This document shows positions 10,680 through 21,808 of a DNA stretch of 64,000 nt, piece by piece. The translations under genes were made by a program, and so were the position numbers. Each line of letters starts with the position of its first letter. Position 1 is the stretch's first letter. The notes beneath the pieces are model-generated. The model did not search any database and was not told the origin of the DNA. It saw only the letters and a list, made by a program, of their open reading frames with translations. The DNA is from Zhengitettix transpicula (taxonomy: Eukaryota > Arthropoda > Insecta > Orthoptera > Tetrigidae): contig CM073591.1 of the NCBI GenBank assembly GCA_037074705.1, positions 1,542,087-1,606,086 of the forward strand, read 5' to 3'.

Positions 10680-11764
10680 AGGGTTTGTCCGATGCAGGTT
10701 TTTCTAGGGTTTTCCCTGTATTTCTTTAGGGGAATGCCGGGTAGGATCCTTAAACCATAGCCCGGGAGCCCTAGTAACCCTTAGCTACCTTCCTCTACCC
10801 TTCCGCATCCCCCCTTTCTAATCCCTTCCTATGCTATTAAAGGGCAGTTGCCACTATGTGGATTACCCTCATGTAGCCTGTTGCCCTAAAAAAAACTGCA
10901 TTTCTTTTAGGCGAATGCCGGGTAGGATCCTTAAAACATAGCCCGGGGACCCTAGTTAACTCCTGGCTACCTTCCTCTACCCTTCCGCATCCCCCCTTTC
11001 AAATCCCTTCCTATACTATAAGAGGGGAGTTGCCACTATGTGGATTACACAGCCTGTCTACTCCACAAAGAAAAGGGTGAATCTTCCCAGAGAGCTCTGG
11101 AGGAGGCTACCTTTGGAGATGCCTTCACATCTCTCTGGTTTGTTGAAGTAAGGTTCCGAGATGCCGAGGCCTGTTTCGAGAGGTGTATGTACCGGGGTCG
11201 CAGACTTTGGGCATACAGTAAGAGTTGTTCTCTGTTCCCATTGGAACAGTCAGCCAGCTGCCTCCTAAACTGGTCGAGGTACGGAGAAGGGAATGCTGCG
11301 TCCCCACAGTTAACCCCTTTGTTGCCATCCAGGGAAGGGCGTGGGACAAGTACCCAAGAGCCCGACCTACCTGATGCAGGTTTTTCTAGGGTTTTCCCTG
11401 CATCACTTTTAGGCGAATTGCCGGGTAGGATCCTTAAACCATACCCCGGGGCCCCTAGTTAACCCTTGGCTACCTTCCTCTACCCTTCCACATCCTTCCT
11501 TTCAAATCCCTTCCGAAGCTATTAAAGGGCAGTTGCCACTATGTGGATTACCCTCATGTAGCCTGTTGCCCTAAAAAAACTGCATTTCTTTTAGGCGAAT
11601 GCCGGGTAGGATCCTTAAACCATACCTCGGGGCCCCTAGTTAACCCTTGGCTACCTTCCTCTACCCTTCCACATCCTTCCTTTCAAATCCCTTCCGAAGC
11701 TATTAAAGGGCAGTTGCCACTATGTGGATTACCCTCATGTAGCCTGTTACCCCCCAAAAAAACC
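10680..11764 (+). mobile_element. Head-to-tail cluster of retroposon copies (R3a-d)
   Basis: Plus-oriented, with four 3' ends in a row. R3a (about 10680-10894) is a 3' half ending in an A-run. R3b (about 10895-11049) is another 3' half without a tail. R3c (about 11068-11578) is nearly full length, starting after the 5' hairpin and including the CTGTTCC...GGAACAG stem. R3d (about 11579-11764) is a further 3' half. Three of the units start at or near the same internal point, CTGCATTTCTTTTAGGCGAATG, which looks like tandem duplication rather than four independent insertions. Confidence 0.8.
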
Positions 11765-12270
11765 AAAAACCGAAGGTCCTCATTAACAAGTTTCCCACTC
11801 TTCAACGTTGTTTATAAAAATCAATTGTTCTAAATGTTGACGCTTGTTACGTTGGCCCAAACTAAGAGAGCTTTGAAGTACAAGAATTAAACGGTATAGA
11901 TTTAGTTTTGTCGCCGCACGTTGTGTCATATGTAATCTGTATTTTAGTCGGGGAACGTCAACATTATCGTTGAAACATTATTTTCCGAAAGGAACGTTAA
12001 CATTGAGCGTGACACATCAAACATTATGTTTTATTTTAAGTTCTTTGGCTCTTGTGCATTTATCTTTTGGTTTCCAGTCTTAAGTTTTTCGCTGTTAGGG
12101 AAAAATGTAGTCGCGTCGAAACGTCATGGACACTTTCAAATTTTCAGTTAGTGTGTAAGAAGGTTGTTGTTATTTTTAACAGTCGTTACTTTATAATAAG
12201 AAGCAGTCTCTGGACCTTAACTCATAGTATATCATATTTCAAAATATTTTTAATGGCCGCGGCAGTAAAA
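11765..12270. other. Gene-free stretch upstream of Kazal gene C
   Basis: AT-rich and apparently single-copy. 'GGAACGTCAACATT' near 11954 and 'GGAACGTTAACATT' near 11991 form a short direct repeat. No coding signal. Confidence 0.4.
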
Positions 12271-12274
12271 GGAG

Positions 12275-12316
12275 ACATTTGACTTTTATCGGAGCCGCGT
12301 TAATTGGTCGCCTTGA
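12275..12316 (+). promoter_or_regulatory. Conserved upstream block of Kazal gene C
   Basis: Aligns with 9061-9104 of gene B (CATTTgACTTTTATCGgAG then CGCGtTAATTgG) and, in its last part, with 2729-2744 of gene A. Unlike gene B, no TATA box lies between this block and the ATG at 12334; the spacer that holds it in B seems to be missing here. Confidence 0.4.
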
Positions 12317-12333
12317 CCGCGTGCAGACGCACG

Positions 12334-14179
12334 ATGAAGCTGCTGACGGTCGCAGGTGTCCTCCTCAGAGGCGGCAGTGTTGGCGCTGTTGCGGCCGCGT
12401 TGCTGCTCCTGCTGTCCGCGGGCGTCTGCGAGAGCGTGGACAGTGACGCCTGTGGCCAGCCTTGTCCTCCGGAGAGTCCTCCAGTGTGCGCCATCGGGCG
12501 GAGCGGCTTCTTGATGACCTTCTCCAGCCGCTGCAACATGCGCGTCGTCAACTGCGACAACGACGCAGGTAAACACACGCTCAGGCGCCGCACTGTTGTG
12601 CTGGCATCCTGTCAGGCTGCAGCTGCGTTTAGATCGATGTGAATATATACAAAGTCCATCCTCGTAACACACACACGTAGTTTCTCTGGAGAATACGTTT
12701 ATGCCCACGACGTTTCCTCTGGCTATTGGCAGCCATTCTCAACCTCGTAGGGTCTTCTATTCCAATTACTGTTAATAATTGGCCATTTACTTCTCCACAT
12801 GTTGTCTGTGCACAATTTCAACCCTTTTCTGGCGTGTGACGGGAGCACCCTTAGGGGTCGGAGTGGAGTAGAGTTACATTAAAATAACGTGTAAGCAACC
12901 GAGATTCGAGTCAAATCCGGGGTTATGGTTGTCACCGAGTTCAATTATGATGCTCAACTTGCCGTTTAACTCCCCCGCAGCGGGGCTGGAGATTTTCAAA
13001 CAAGTCAAACGGTCAATTTTTACGTGGAATAAATATTTGTCGCGGGTCAGTGTTATTGATAGTATTTCTACCGATGTTGTTCGTGTGTAATATCAACTTG
13101 GGAGGGGGAGGGGGCACATTTAAGGGTAGGGGTCGAGTGGCAGTAAAAAATAAAAAACCGCAAAAGCAACCGAGATTGGAGTAAAATAGGAGGTAATGTA
13201 CATATGACAACCCGGGCAACGCCGGGCAACCAGCTAGTTTTTTAGTAAAATGTGATACTTTGTTTGAATAACATTTGCAACAATGGCACGACTTAGGTGA
13301 TAGTTGAGTTGTATTGTTGCTGAATACAAATCAGCGAGTAGCGTGCAGTTGGGGCGGGGGCTGTTCTCTCGCAGGCAGAGCCTTGTAGGACGGACAGGAA
13401 GGGGCTACCTTTGGGGATGCCTCCTCCTCTCTCTCCGTTTCTGAACTAAGGTTCCCACAACTCGAGGCACCTCGGCCTGTTCTGAGAGGTGCATTTTCCG
13501 GGATGTCACAGACCTTGGGCATACGGCAAGAGTTGTCCGCTATTCCTATTGGAACAGTCGACCAGCTGCCTCCTAAATTGGTCGAGGCACGGAGAAGGGA
13601 ATGCTGCGTCCCCACAGCAAACCCCTCTCCCGCCATCCAGGGAAGGGCGTGGGACAAGTACCCAATGCCCGACCTACCTGATGCAGGTTTTCTAGGGTTT
13701 CTCCTGCATCACTTTAAGGCGAATGCCGGGTAGGATCCTTAAACCATAGCCCGGGGGCCCCTAGTTAACCCTTGGCTACCTTCCTCTACCCTTCCGCATC
13801 CCCCCTTTCAAATCTCTTCCTATGCTATTAAAGGGGTGTTGCCCTAAAAAACAATTGTTAGGGTCCAAAAGTGGGTGAAGAATCAACATGTGAACAGCAA
13901 GTCCACAGATGCAACGAGTATTGAGTCACAAGTGCAAACTGATGGACAGGAACGGTTTCAGTTACCAGGAGGCGTTGCGCCGTGACGTCACACGTGCCGC
14001 TGCGCAGTTGCAAACTACCCTGTGTGTGGTTCCCTCATCAGCAGATATTAAAGTGTGTTGACTGGAGCAGTAGCCATGTGTGACGTGACGGATGATCTCT
14101 GTGTCTTATATTTGCAGGTTTCAAGGAGTTGTACGAAGGAAAGTGCACAACGAACTACGTTGGAGAATTTACACCTTAA
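12334..14179 (+). CDS. Secreted Kazal-type peptide, gene C (first intron apparently exonised)
   Basis: Coding parts 12334-12568 and 14118-14179 (TAA), joined by one phase-1 intron of 1549 bp. The product is about 98 residues: a signal peptide with an Ala/Leu-rich core ending near VCES, then a Kazal-like domain C-x3-C-x7-C-x14-C-x6-C-x13-C with core VCAIGRSGFLMTF; Cys6 is in the last exon. Genes A and B have an intron after MKLLxxx. At the same place C has only 39 bp (12356-12394), open, in frame, and with the expected acceptor AG read as GG, so these 13 codons are probably translated. The remaining intron has grown about twenty-fold by insertion of a Helitron-like element and a retroposon. 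Possibly less efficiently expressed than A or B, but all visible splice sites and cysteines are intact. Confidence 0.75.
12820..13236 (+). mobile_element. Non-autonomous Helitron-like element in Kazal C intron
   Basis: The 3' end is textbook for Helitrons: a GC hairpin CCCGG-GCAACG-CCGGG followed by CAACCAG and CTAG, then T, with no target duplication. The body contains two diverged internal units (GGAGCACCCTTAGGGGTCGG ... CCGAGATTCGAGTCAAAT) about 300 bp apart. The 5' boundary is approximate. No Rep/helicase coding. Confidence 0.65.
13344..13858 (+). mobile_element. Structured poly(A) retroposon copy R4, in Kazal C intron
   Basis: Plus-oriented, nearly full length, but the terminal GATTACCCTCATGTAGCCTG segment is deleted and the tail is TTGCCCTAAAAAAC. 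The internal stem reads CTATTCC...GGAACAG: one half of the compensatory change described for the family. Confidence 0.8.
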
Positions 14180-14350
14180 CAGTTGAATATTCCTGGAGGA
14201 TTCGCTCCGAGGAACCTTGTTTCCTTTGTTCCTCGCCTGCCTCCTCACTCAACTTGATAAGTATTATGTTTAAACCCTACAAGGTTCTCCCCCTCCCCCC
14301 ACAGAGTATAATCACGTATCCTACTCATTATGTAAAAAATTGTGAATGGA

Positions 14351-14356
14351 AATAAA
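14351..14356 (+). terminator. Poly(A) signal of Kazal gene C
   Basis: AATAAA about 170 bp after the stop codon; the nearest clear signal downstream of exon 3. Confidence 0.5.
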
Positions 14357-14359
14357 GAT

Positions 14360-15530
14360 TTATTAATATTAATAGTGACGCAATTTTAAGCGGTGTCAGT
14401 GTCATTTCCTTATTTCCTTGGTATTTCCCTTCTCCATAATCATCACTGGCACATTTTAAGGTGTTGTGATAAACTGTAACGGTGCTACAACAGTGGCCTC
14501 CATTATTCTGTATAATATGCATTCCACCAGCACAGCTACGACATTAACGAATCGTCCTCAATTATGACTTCCGCCCAGCGCGTGCATTTCTGCCAACGCA
14601 CACGCAGCAGTCTCAGCTATTGAAGGGAACGTCTGCGACTGGGCTCTTTCCCTACTTGTCTTCCTTTTCCCTTTCCTCTTCTTCTTACAGCTAGTTTATA
14701 TATAACTGTAAATATACTACTGCTTATCTTTACATCTGTGTCTTGACTGGTAAAACGACCAAACCTCCGATTCCTCCTTGATAAGCCTCAGGCGAACCTA
14801 CCCCCCCCCCCCCCACACTACCCTCTTTCCTCAACTTGTCTCCACGAGATCGTTCATAGATCTCCTTTCCTTTCTAAGTCCCAAGTCAGCCTTCAACGCC
14901 AAGGAACCAGGGCCAGGTTATGGTGCGCCTTTAGTTATCGATTTGTCACAAAATATTTTTTATAACTGTTGCCTAAATTACTGCCTGGAAGCATGGGAAC
15001 GTGGCTTGCCGGGGTCGAGCAGCAGACACAAGACAATGGCGGGGTGGATTGGAAAATCCGCATGTCCCTAAGCAAAGGTCAGGGTCGGCCAAGGAAGGGG
15101 TAGACGACCGGGAGGGTATGGCCCTAAAATAGATGGAAGTGGGTCACGTGTGCACAAGGACCAGCCAGGAGAGAGGGATTTTGAGGAGGCAGAGAAAGAA
15201 GTCTGCGAACACGGAGAGATGAATTTGGACCGTCGGTGACAGTGGTCAGGGAGAGTTGATCCTGAAAGATTTTGGTTTTGCACGTGGGTCTCCGGTCGTC
15301 TTCTGCGAATGCTGATGAGAGAGAGAGAGTCGACCCTGTCCGAGCTGCAGACCTGGTAAGTCGCGTTCCATGCTTCCGGGTATCGCGTCGCTTTGCCACG
15401 AGGAGAACCACGGTTAATCAGGAGAAAGGGAGGGGGTTACATGCATCCCTGGCAGGCTGCAGAGCTTTTCGTTTTGTATAAATTCTCATAAAATGAATTC
15501 TTGTTTTTATTAACTAAATATTGTATTTCC
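14360..15530. other. Gene-free stretch; may include an LTR body
   Basis: No gene. A C-run lies at about 14802-14813. The sequence leading to 15535 (TATAAATTCTCATAAAATG near 15477) may be the body of the LTR whose end is annotated next; its 5' end cannot be set because no partner LTR is in the window. Confidence 0.35.
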
Positions 15531-15534
15531 CTTT

Positions 15535-15572
15535 CCTGCAAGAACAATTCTTGCAGGTGGCGCCCAACAAAC
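15535..15572 (+). mobile_element. LTR 3' end with tRNA-Lys primer-binding site
   Basis: A perfect 10-bp inverted repeat, CCTGCAAGAA-CAA-TTCTTGCAGG (15535-15557), is followed at once by TGGCGCCCAAC, the complement of the 3' end of insect tRNA-Lys (TGG plus CGCCCAAC). An LTR ending in CA at 15555 followed by a PBS is the standard retrotransposon layout. No gag or pol follows, so it is a fragment. Confidence 0.5.
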
Positions 15573-16317
15573 AGCAGATCATTAGTTAATTTGACCTTAA
15601 GCTCACCACAAGGTTTCAAGGCGTGCATCTGCAGACAAGGATCCCTTCATCTCTTGCGACGACTCCCCGTCAACCTGTATCGACGGACGAACACGTTACA
15701 AAACATCTGCGAGAAAATTAACTCCCCCTTAATGTGATTCGGTTCATTAATACGAGTTTTTACGTATCTCTTCGTTTCGACCTATGTAACACGCGTCGCA
15801 ATTATGCACGTGGTACACCTCCATCCACTCCTCCTGCGTTCTGCCATCCTTCTTTCATGTTCACGTATGTTTCTGCTTTCCTTTGATGTCATCTACTACT
15901 TTCTGTCTTCTCCTTACCTTGATCTAGTCCTTCCATAGTTCTCCTACCTTTGTCAGCAGTTTCCATCCTCCTCCAGCCTTTTCTCAACGTGCACGTCCGT
16001 GTAGTGCCACACTCCAAACAAAGCACTTGTCTAATCTTTTTCTCAGTCCGTTTTTCTAGTTTCCCACATACTAACCTCATTTTTTTTCTCTATTAAATGC
16101 TTCCTTCGATATGCCAATACGCGTTTTTACCTCCTGCTGGCACCTCAAGTCTTCCCATATATTTAAGGTAACTTACCTGCCCTATCTTAATATTTGTCTG
16201 TTTTCCTAATCACCACGCTCTTTGTTTCTTTTTCTCATGCCACATTCCTCACTAGTTTCATTTCAATCTTTCTAGCATTTTAGTTTGCCGTTCTTTCACT
16301 TTCTGCTCTTTTTTTAC
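15573..16317. other. Gene-free pyrimidine-rich stretch
   Basis: Mostly T/C-rich sequence with no coding signal and no repeat recognised. Confidence 0.4.
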
Positions 16318-16855
16318 GGTAACAGGCTATGTATAGGATAATCCACATGGTGGCAACTCCCCTTTAATAGCATAGGAAGGGATTTGAAAGGGGGGATGCG
16401 GAAGGTAGCCAAGGGTTAACTAGGGGCCCCCGGGCTATGGTTTAAGGATCCTACCCGGCATTGGCCTAAAAGAAATGCAGGGAAAACCCTAGAAAAACCT
16501 GCATTAGGTAGGTCGGGCATTGGGTACTTGTCCCACGCCCTTCCGACGGCGGGAGAAGGGTTTGCTGTGGGGTCGCAGCTTTCCCCCCGCCGTGCCTTGG
16601 CTGGTTTAGGGGGCAGCTGGTAGACTATTCCAATGGGAATAGCGAACAACTCTTACCGTATGCCCAAGGTCTGTGACCCCGGAACATAAACCCCTCAGAA
16701 CAGGCCGGGGTGCCTCGGCTTGTGGGAACCTTAGTTCAAAAACGGAGAGGAAAAGGCATCCCCAAAGGGAGCCCCTTCGTATCTCTCCTAAGAGGTTCTG
16801 CCTGCGAGAGTACATCCCTCGCAGGTATTGCATGCGAGAGAATAGCCCTCGCAGG
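16318..16855 (-). mobile_element. Structured poly(A) retroposon copy R5
   Basis: Minus-oriented, full length. The 5' hairpin is present twice (CCTGCGAGAG...CCCTCGCAGG and GCATGCGAGAG...CCCTCGCAGG). The internal stem, read on the minus strand, is CTATTCC-CATT-GGAATAG: the fully compensated version. Confidence 0.8.
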
Positions 16856-16917
16856 TCGTTGATTCCCTGCTATTGTTATTTAATAACACCAAATAAGTTT
16901 CCCATATCAAACAAGGA

Positions 16918-17424
16918 AGCCTGCGAGAGGTTTCTATCGCAGGTGAACCTTTCCCTAGAGAACTCTGGAGGACGCTACCACTGCGGATGCCTTCACATCT
17001 CTCTGGTTTGTTGAAGTAAGGTTCCCACTTGCCCTCAGCCTGTTCTGAAAGGTGAATGTTCCGGGGTCACAGACCTTGGGCATACGGTAACAGTTGTTCG
17101 CTGTTCCTATTGGAACAGTCGGCCAGCTGCCTCCTAAACTGGTCGAGGTACGGAGAAGGGAATGCTGCGTCCGCACAGGGAAGGGCGTGGGACAAGTACC
17201 CAAGAGCCCGACCTACCTGATGCAGGTTTTTCTAGGGTTTTCCCTGCATTACTTTTAGGCCAATGCCGGGTAGGATCCTTAAACCATAACCCGGGGGCCC
17301 CTAGTTAACCCTTGGCTACCTTCCGCATCCCCCCTTTCAAATCCCTTCCTATGCTATTAAAGGGGAGTTGCCACCATGTGGATTATCCTCATGTAGCTTG
17401 TTACCCCCCCCCCCCCCAAAAAAA
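16918..17424 (+). mobile_element. Structured poly(A) retroposon copy R6
   Basis: Plus-oriented, full length, 5' hairpin CCTGCGAGA...TATCGCAGG, internal stem CTGTTCC-TATT-GGAACAG, tail of a C-run then A-run (about 17405-17425). R5 and R6 lie 5' end to 5' end about 60 bp apart, forming a large inverted repeat. Confidence 0.85.
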
Positions 17425-17560
17425 AGAACACATTAAGTATGATATTTAGAATGCTCCACACGTGTGTGACTATGTATGGTTGTGACATAAGACAGTATTA
17501 ACTGTATAATACTCCAGATTTCACGTGACTGTCTCTGCCTTTAGTGATGCGCAGATGTTT
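17425..17560. repeat. Composite dispersed repeat, flank of R6
   Basis: ATTAAGTATGATATTTAGAATG...CCACACGTGTGTGACTATG matches the segments that follow the retroposon at 36255 and 54258 and the empty-site copy near 7180. Confidence 0.5.
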
Positions 17561-18339
17561 ATAAACAATAATTTTCTGACTCAACGGCGGTTGATTAATT
17601 ATGTTTTAAAATGTATTAGGCTGACTTTCTGCGCACGTTCCATTGCGCATGTGACCGTGACGTCATCAGTCTGAAGTTAATCTGTAAATTAACAAGTCGT
17701 TCACTCGCCGCGCGAAATTGAGGGGTGTTTTTTTTTTAAGTATATTTTTCTTCGACAGTTACCTGCGTGTGTGTGCTTTTATTTGTGAATCGAATAAATA
17801 ACTGAGCTTGTACCAACAAGTTGTGTAATAAAAACAACAGTTTATTTTAGTGTTTCTGTTGAGTGCGCGTGTCAATATGGCTTCCACTCCTTTTTCCTTA
17901 GTGCGTGTTTGTCTTTTCTGGCTCGTCGTGTCTCGAGGGTTGTAACACAAAGTAAATAGCGGCTTGTTTCATCTTTCTCTCCCCACCGTTAGTTGTTCGC
18001 TGTTGTCTTTCCCGTCTTTTATTTGTTCCCCACCGCGTGTAGCTTTTCTTCTTAAGGGCTCCTGATATGAAGGTATTAAAAAAAACCTGCGGGGGCTGAG
18101 GAAGCGAGACAAAAGGGAGAATATTACACTACCACACCCTCAGTAAACACGCCCGAGGTAAACCAAAACGGCAAAGAGGAAATCCCCGGACATCTCAAGA
18201 AAGACGGAAGAAGGAGAATGTTGAGAGTGGTTTACAACTAGTGGTTACCTCGCGGAATAACTTCTCAACAACAACAAAACGAATAATAACAAAATTAATT
18301 ACTTTCTACGCGTGAAAATACGTTAAACTCTGCCACGCG
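17561..18339. other. Gene-free stretch
   Basis: No coding signal. One TGACGTCATC near 17658; otherwise apparently single-copy sequence. Confidence 0.4.
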
Positions 18340-19090
18340 AGTTCAGTTTTATAAAGAATACGGTCCCCCACCCCCGCCTCTAAGGCTGCTCCCCTCCCAC
18401 GACGAAAGGGTAGAAATACCATCAATCTCATTGACCGCGACAAATATTTATTCCACGCAAATATCGACCGGTTGACATGTTTCAAAAATTCCACCCCGTC
18501 CACCCCCTCCCCTGGGGGTTAAATGGGAAGTTGAATGTCATAATTAAACTCAGCCACATCCATAACCGCGGATTAGACTCCATATATCGGTTGTTTTAGC
18601 GTTAATTTTATGTAACACCCATCAACCCCTATCCCTAAGGGTGCTCCCTTCACATGCCGAAATGGGTTGAAACTATACACAAAATACATGGAGGGACAAA
18701 ACTGTTAATCTCATTGGCCCCGACAAATATTTATCCGACGCAAACATCGGCCGTTTCAGCATGTTTCAAAAATTCCACCCCCGCCCCTGCCGGTAAAACG
18801 GCAAGTTGAATGTTAATTATATAACTAAACTATAAATTATATAATTAAACTAAGAGAATCGACTCCAGTCTCGGTTCTATTCGCGTTATTTTCTTGAAAC
18901 GCCGCTCCACCCCTCATCACTAAGAATGATCCTTTCCAATGCTGTAAGGGGTTGAAATTATACTCAAATAAAATCGGTAAAGAAACACTGTCAATTTCTT
19001 TGACCCCGAAAAATATTTATCCGGCCGTTTTAGTACGTCTCAAAATTTCCACCCCCCATTCCTGTGTCTGACGGTAGTTGATTTGTAGAA
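18340..19090 (-). mobile_element. Helitron-like internal tandem array, three units
   Basis: Minus-oriented body of the Helitron-like family: the block (A/G)CAAATATTTATYC-GACGCAAA-ATCGGCCGTTT-AGCATGT-TCAAAAATTCCACCCC, then AAACTCAGCCACATCCATAACC, recurs about every 300 bp. Neither terminus is clear, so this may be an internally expanded, end-decayed copy. Confidence 0.5.
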
Positions 19091-19559
19091 GGAACACACA
19101 GTATTTTATGCTGAGAAAATTTCGGTCACGTTCGGAAAACGTCGGAATACTTCGGAAAAGTGTTTTAATATTAATACAAAACGTAATTTAAAAATTTTAC
19201 TTTGACTGTCTTGTCATTAATATAACAGAAATAACAACGTTTTAGTCAGAAAAATAAAAACATATTTTCCAATATAATTGTAACATCTGAAGAGGCCGCA
19301 ATCAGGGACGAAACAGCTGCTGTGTCACCGAAGAAAAGGATGCTGCAGGAATGAAGGAGGAAGCTCAATCACTGACGGCGGATTCGCCAGCCTTAATCAT
19401 TTTTATAGAAGGGTCACGTCTGAGAGGTAATTAAATAATTCCCAGACAAGGAGGCGCCTTCCCTTGAGAGACTGCATCAAGGAGATTGCAATTCGTTTCA
19501 GATGAGATTAATCACGGGCGATGGCCACAGTCTCTGAGTTACTCTCCTACAGACTCATT
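19091..19559. other. Gene-free stretch
   Basis: Includes one copy of a TTCGGAAAA motif run (19120-19165) related to the recurrent motif of the 25-29 kb tract. No gene. Confidence 0.35.
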
Positions 19560-20885
19560 ACAATCGTTCTTTATTCCTAGAAAATTCTTTGTCTCCGTTT
19601 TTCTATTTCTATGTTTCTATCATATTTTCTTTCTTTACTTCCGTATTTATTTGATTCTTTCATTAATTAATTTCTTATTTGTATCCGTTTTCTTTCTGTC
19701 TTTCTATTTTAATTCCGTTCTTTATTAACGTGTTTTTTTTGTTATTTCTTTATTTCCGTATTTGTTTCTTTCGATTTTACTTCCGTTATTTTTATCTTTC
19801 TTCCTTTCTTTATTCCCGTACAATATTCATTCTTTCTTTTTTCCTTTCCATTTATGTTTTTTTCCCTTCCTGTATTACTTTCTTTCCTTCTTCCTTTATA
19901 TTTTTCTTCCTTGATTCTCTTAATTCCAGTATTTCTTTCATTGTATCAATTTTTTCCTTTATATTTAACTTTTTCATCTCTTTATTCCCGTATTTCTTTT
20001 TTCCTTTTTGCTTTCTATTTACCTTTCCTCCTTTATTCTCGTATTATTTATGAATTTCTTGCTTTCTATTTTTTTTACGAATCTGTCTATCTTTTTTAAT
20101 TTCTTTATTACCGTATTTCGTTATTTCTTTCTTTCTATCTTTTTTTATTAATTTCTTAGTTCTTTATTTCCGTATATCCTACTTTTTTCTATTTTTCTAT
20201 CTTTGTTTCGTTTCGTATTTCCTGATTTCTTTCTTTCTATTTTCTACCTTTCACCCTTTCTCTATTACCTTATTTTGTTCTTTCTTTATTTTCGTATTTT
20301 TTTCTTTTATTGTACCATTTTTTCTTTAATTCCTAATCTTTCCTTCTTCTTTCTTTCTGATTTTCTTCCATTCTTCCGTATTTTGTTATTTCATTATTTT
20401 CTTATTTTTATCTTTACTTCCTTAATTTCTTACTTTTTCATTTTCGCTAATCCTTATTTTTTTCCATTTTTTTATCTTAATTTCTTTCAGTATTTCTTTT
20501 TTTTATATTTTTCTTTCTGTTTCGTTCCATATTTTACAAATTTCTTTCTTTCTTTCTTTCTAAGATTTCTTTCTTTACTTCTTTATTCCTGTATTTTTTA
20601 TTCTTAGTTTTTGTCGCCTCATTTCCTTGATACTTTACCTGTTTATTTATCAGTTATTTTCATCTGTATTCCTCAGATCAGCTTAGATTAAATAATATTT
20701 TTTCCCCCTTTCTTTACGATTTCTTTATTTTGCCTTCTCTTTCTGCTTCTCCTTCCACATTCCAATTCTTTTTTAAGTTTCCTATTTGTCTTTTCCATTC
20801 TCTTTATCTAGAGATAATTTCAATATTTTTTTCTTACCCGCCGTTGTTTGTTTTCCTTAACTTCCTTCTTGAGATCTGTATTAAA
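19560..20885. repeat. Pyrimidine-rich degenerate tandem tract, 1.3 kb
   Basis: T/C-rich on the + strand with a recurring unit TTTATTYCCGTATTTCTTTCTTT. The strand asymmetry is extreme throughout. Phe/Ser-rich open frames in this tract are artefacts. Confidence 0.8.
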
Positions 20886-21777
20886 CGTTTAACCAACCTC
20901 CTTCCGGCATGAAGAAGAGCAGGGCGCATGTGTTATGCACGAAGAAGAAGATACGTATCATATGTAAAGTCGCTGGTGACGTCATCGTCATCGTCAGAGT
21001 CTCCCCTCGTTGAGGAGACACCGCGAGAGTCGCTGGCTGTACGTTTTCCTCCGTCACCGTCGCCGTCGGGGTCCGATTGTCTCCGCCCTCGCCTTGTCAC
21101 TTCCAAGTGTTTGGCCAATTTGTCAACCCCCCGTCTCTCTGCGTGACGTCACAGCTCAGGCAGTGAAGAGACGAGGGGGAGATGGAGATTGTGGTTGGAA
21201 GAACAACTCAGCGAGCCAAGAAACACAAGGAAATATGGGGATAAAGTCACAATTGACGTACATCAATAAGCTAAGAGATATTCAGGAAAGTAGTTAAATA
21301 GAATGATTACAATACTTTTTTTGAGCGTGATTTGATAGAATAAGAATGGATTTGAAAGTGGGGATGCTGAATGAAGAGCAAGGTAGCCTAAGAGCTCTCC
21401 AATGCAAATATGTTCTTTGAGGTTAAAAGTCACTAAACTGAAATGTAGAGGAAATTAAGTTAGGAATTCAGGTTAGAATTAAAAATAAAAGATAAAACTG
21501 AAGAAGAATTGTGATGACACACAAGCTGCTCGTGACGTAACGAAGAAGGAATGACGGTCACGTGGTGTCATGACGTCACGCTGCAGGGTTTCCACCGTCA
21601 ACAACGGCGAAGACTGCTTGGGATTTATGTTTTTCCATCCAGAGCTTAGCATAATTGAAGGAAACCGGTCGCTTGGAACGTAATTGGATGGCGTTTCCCT
21701 AGCGCGAGGAGGTCGGGTGGCATCTCTTTAACCTACTTGCCTGAGCGGAGACCCCGGGCCTATTTCCTACGGGACAT

Positions 21778-21808
<31 letters not shown>

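Noticed and set aside
19486..20912. Several Phe/Ser-rich open frames
   Set aside because: Encoded by the pyrimidine tract; any frame of T/C-rich DNA gives such peptides.
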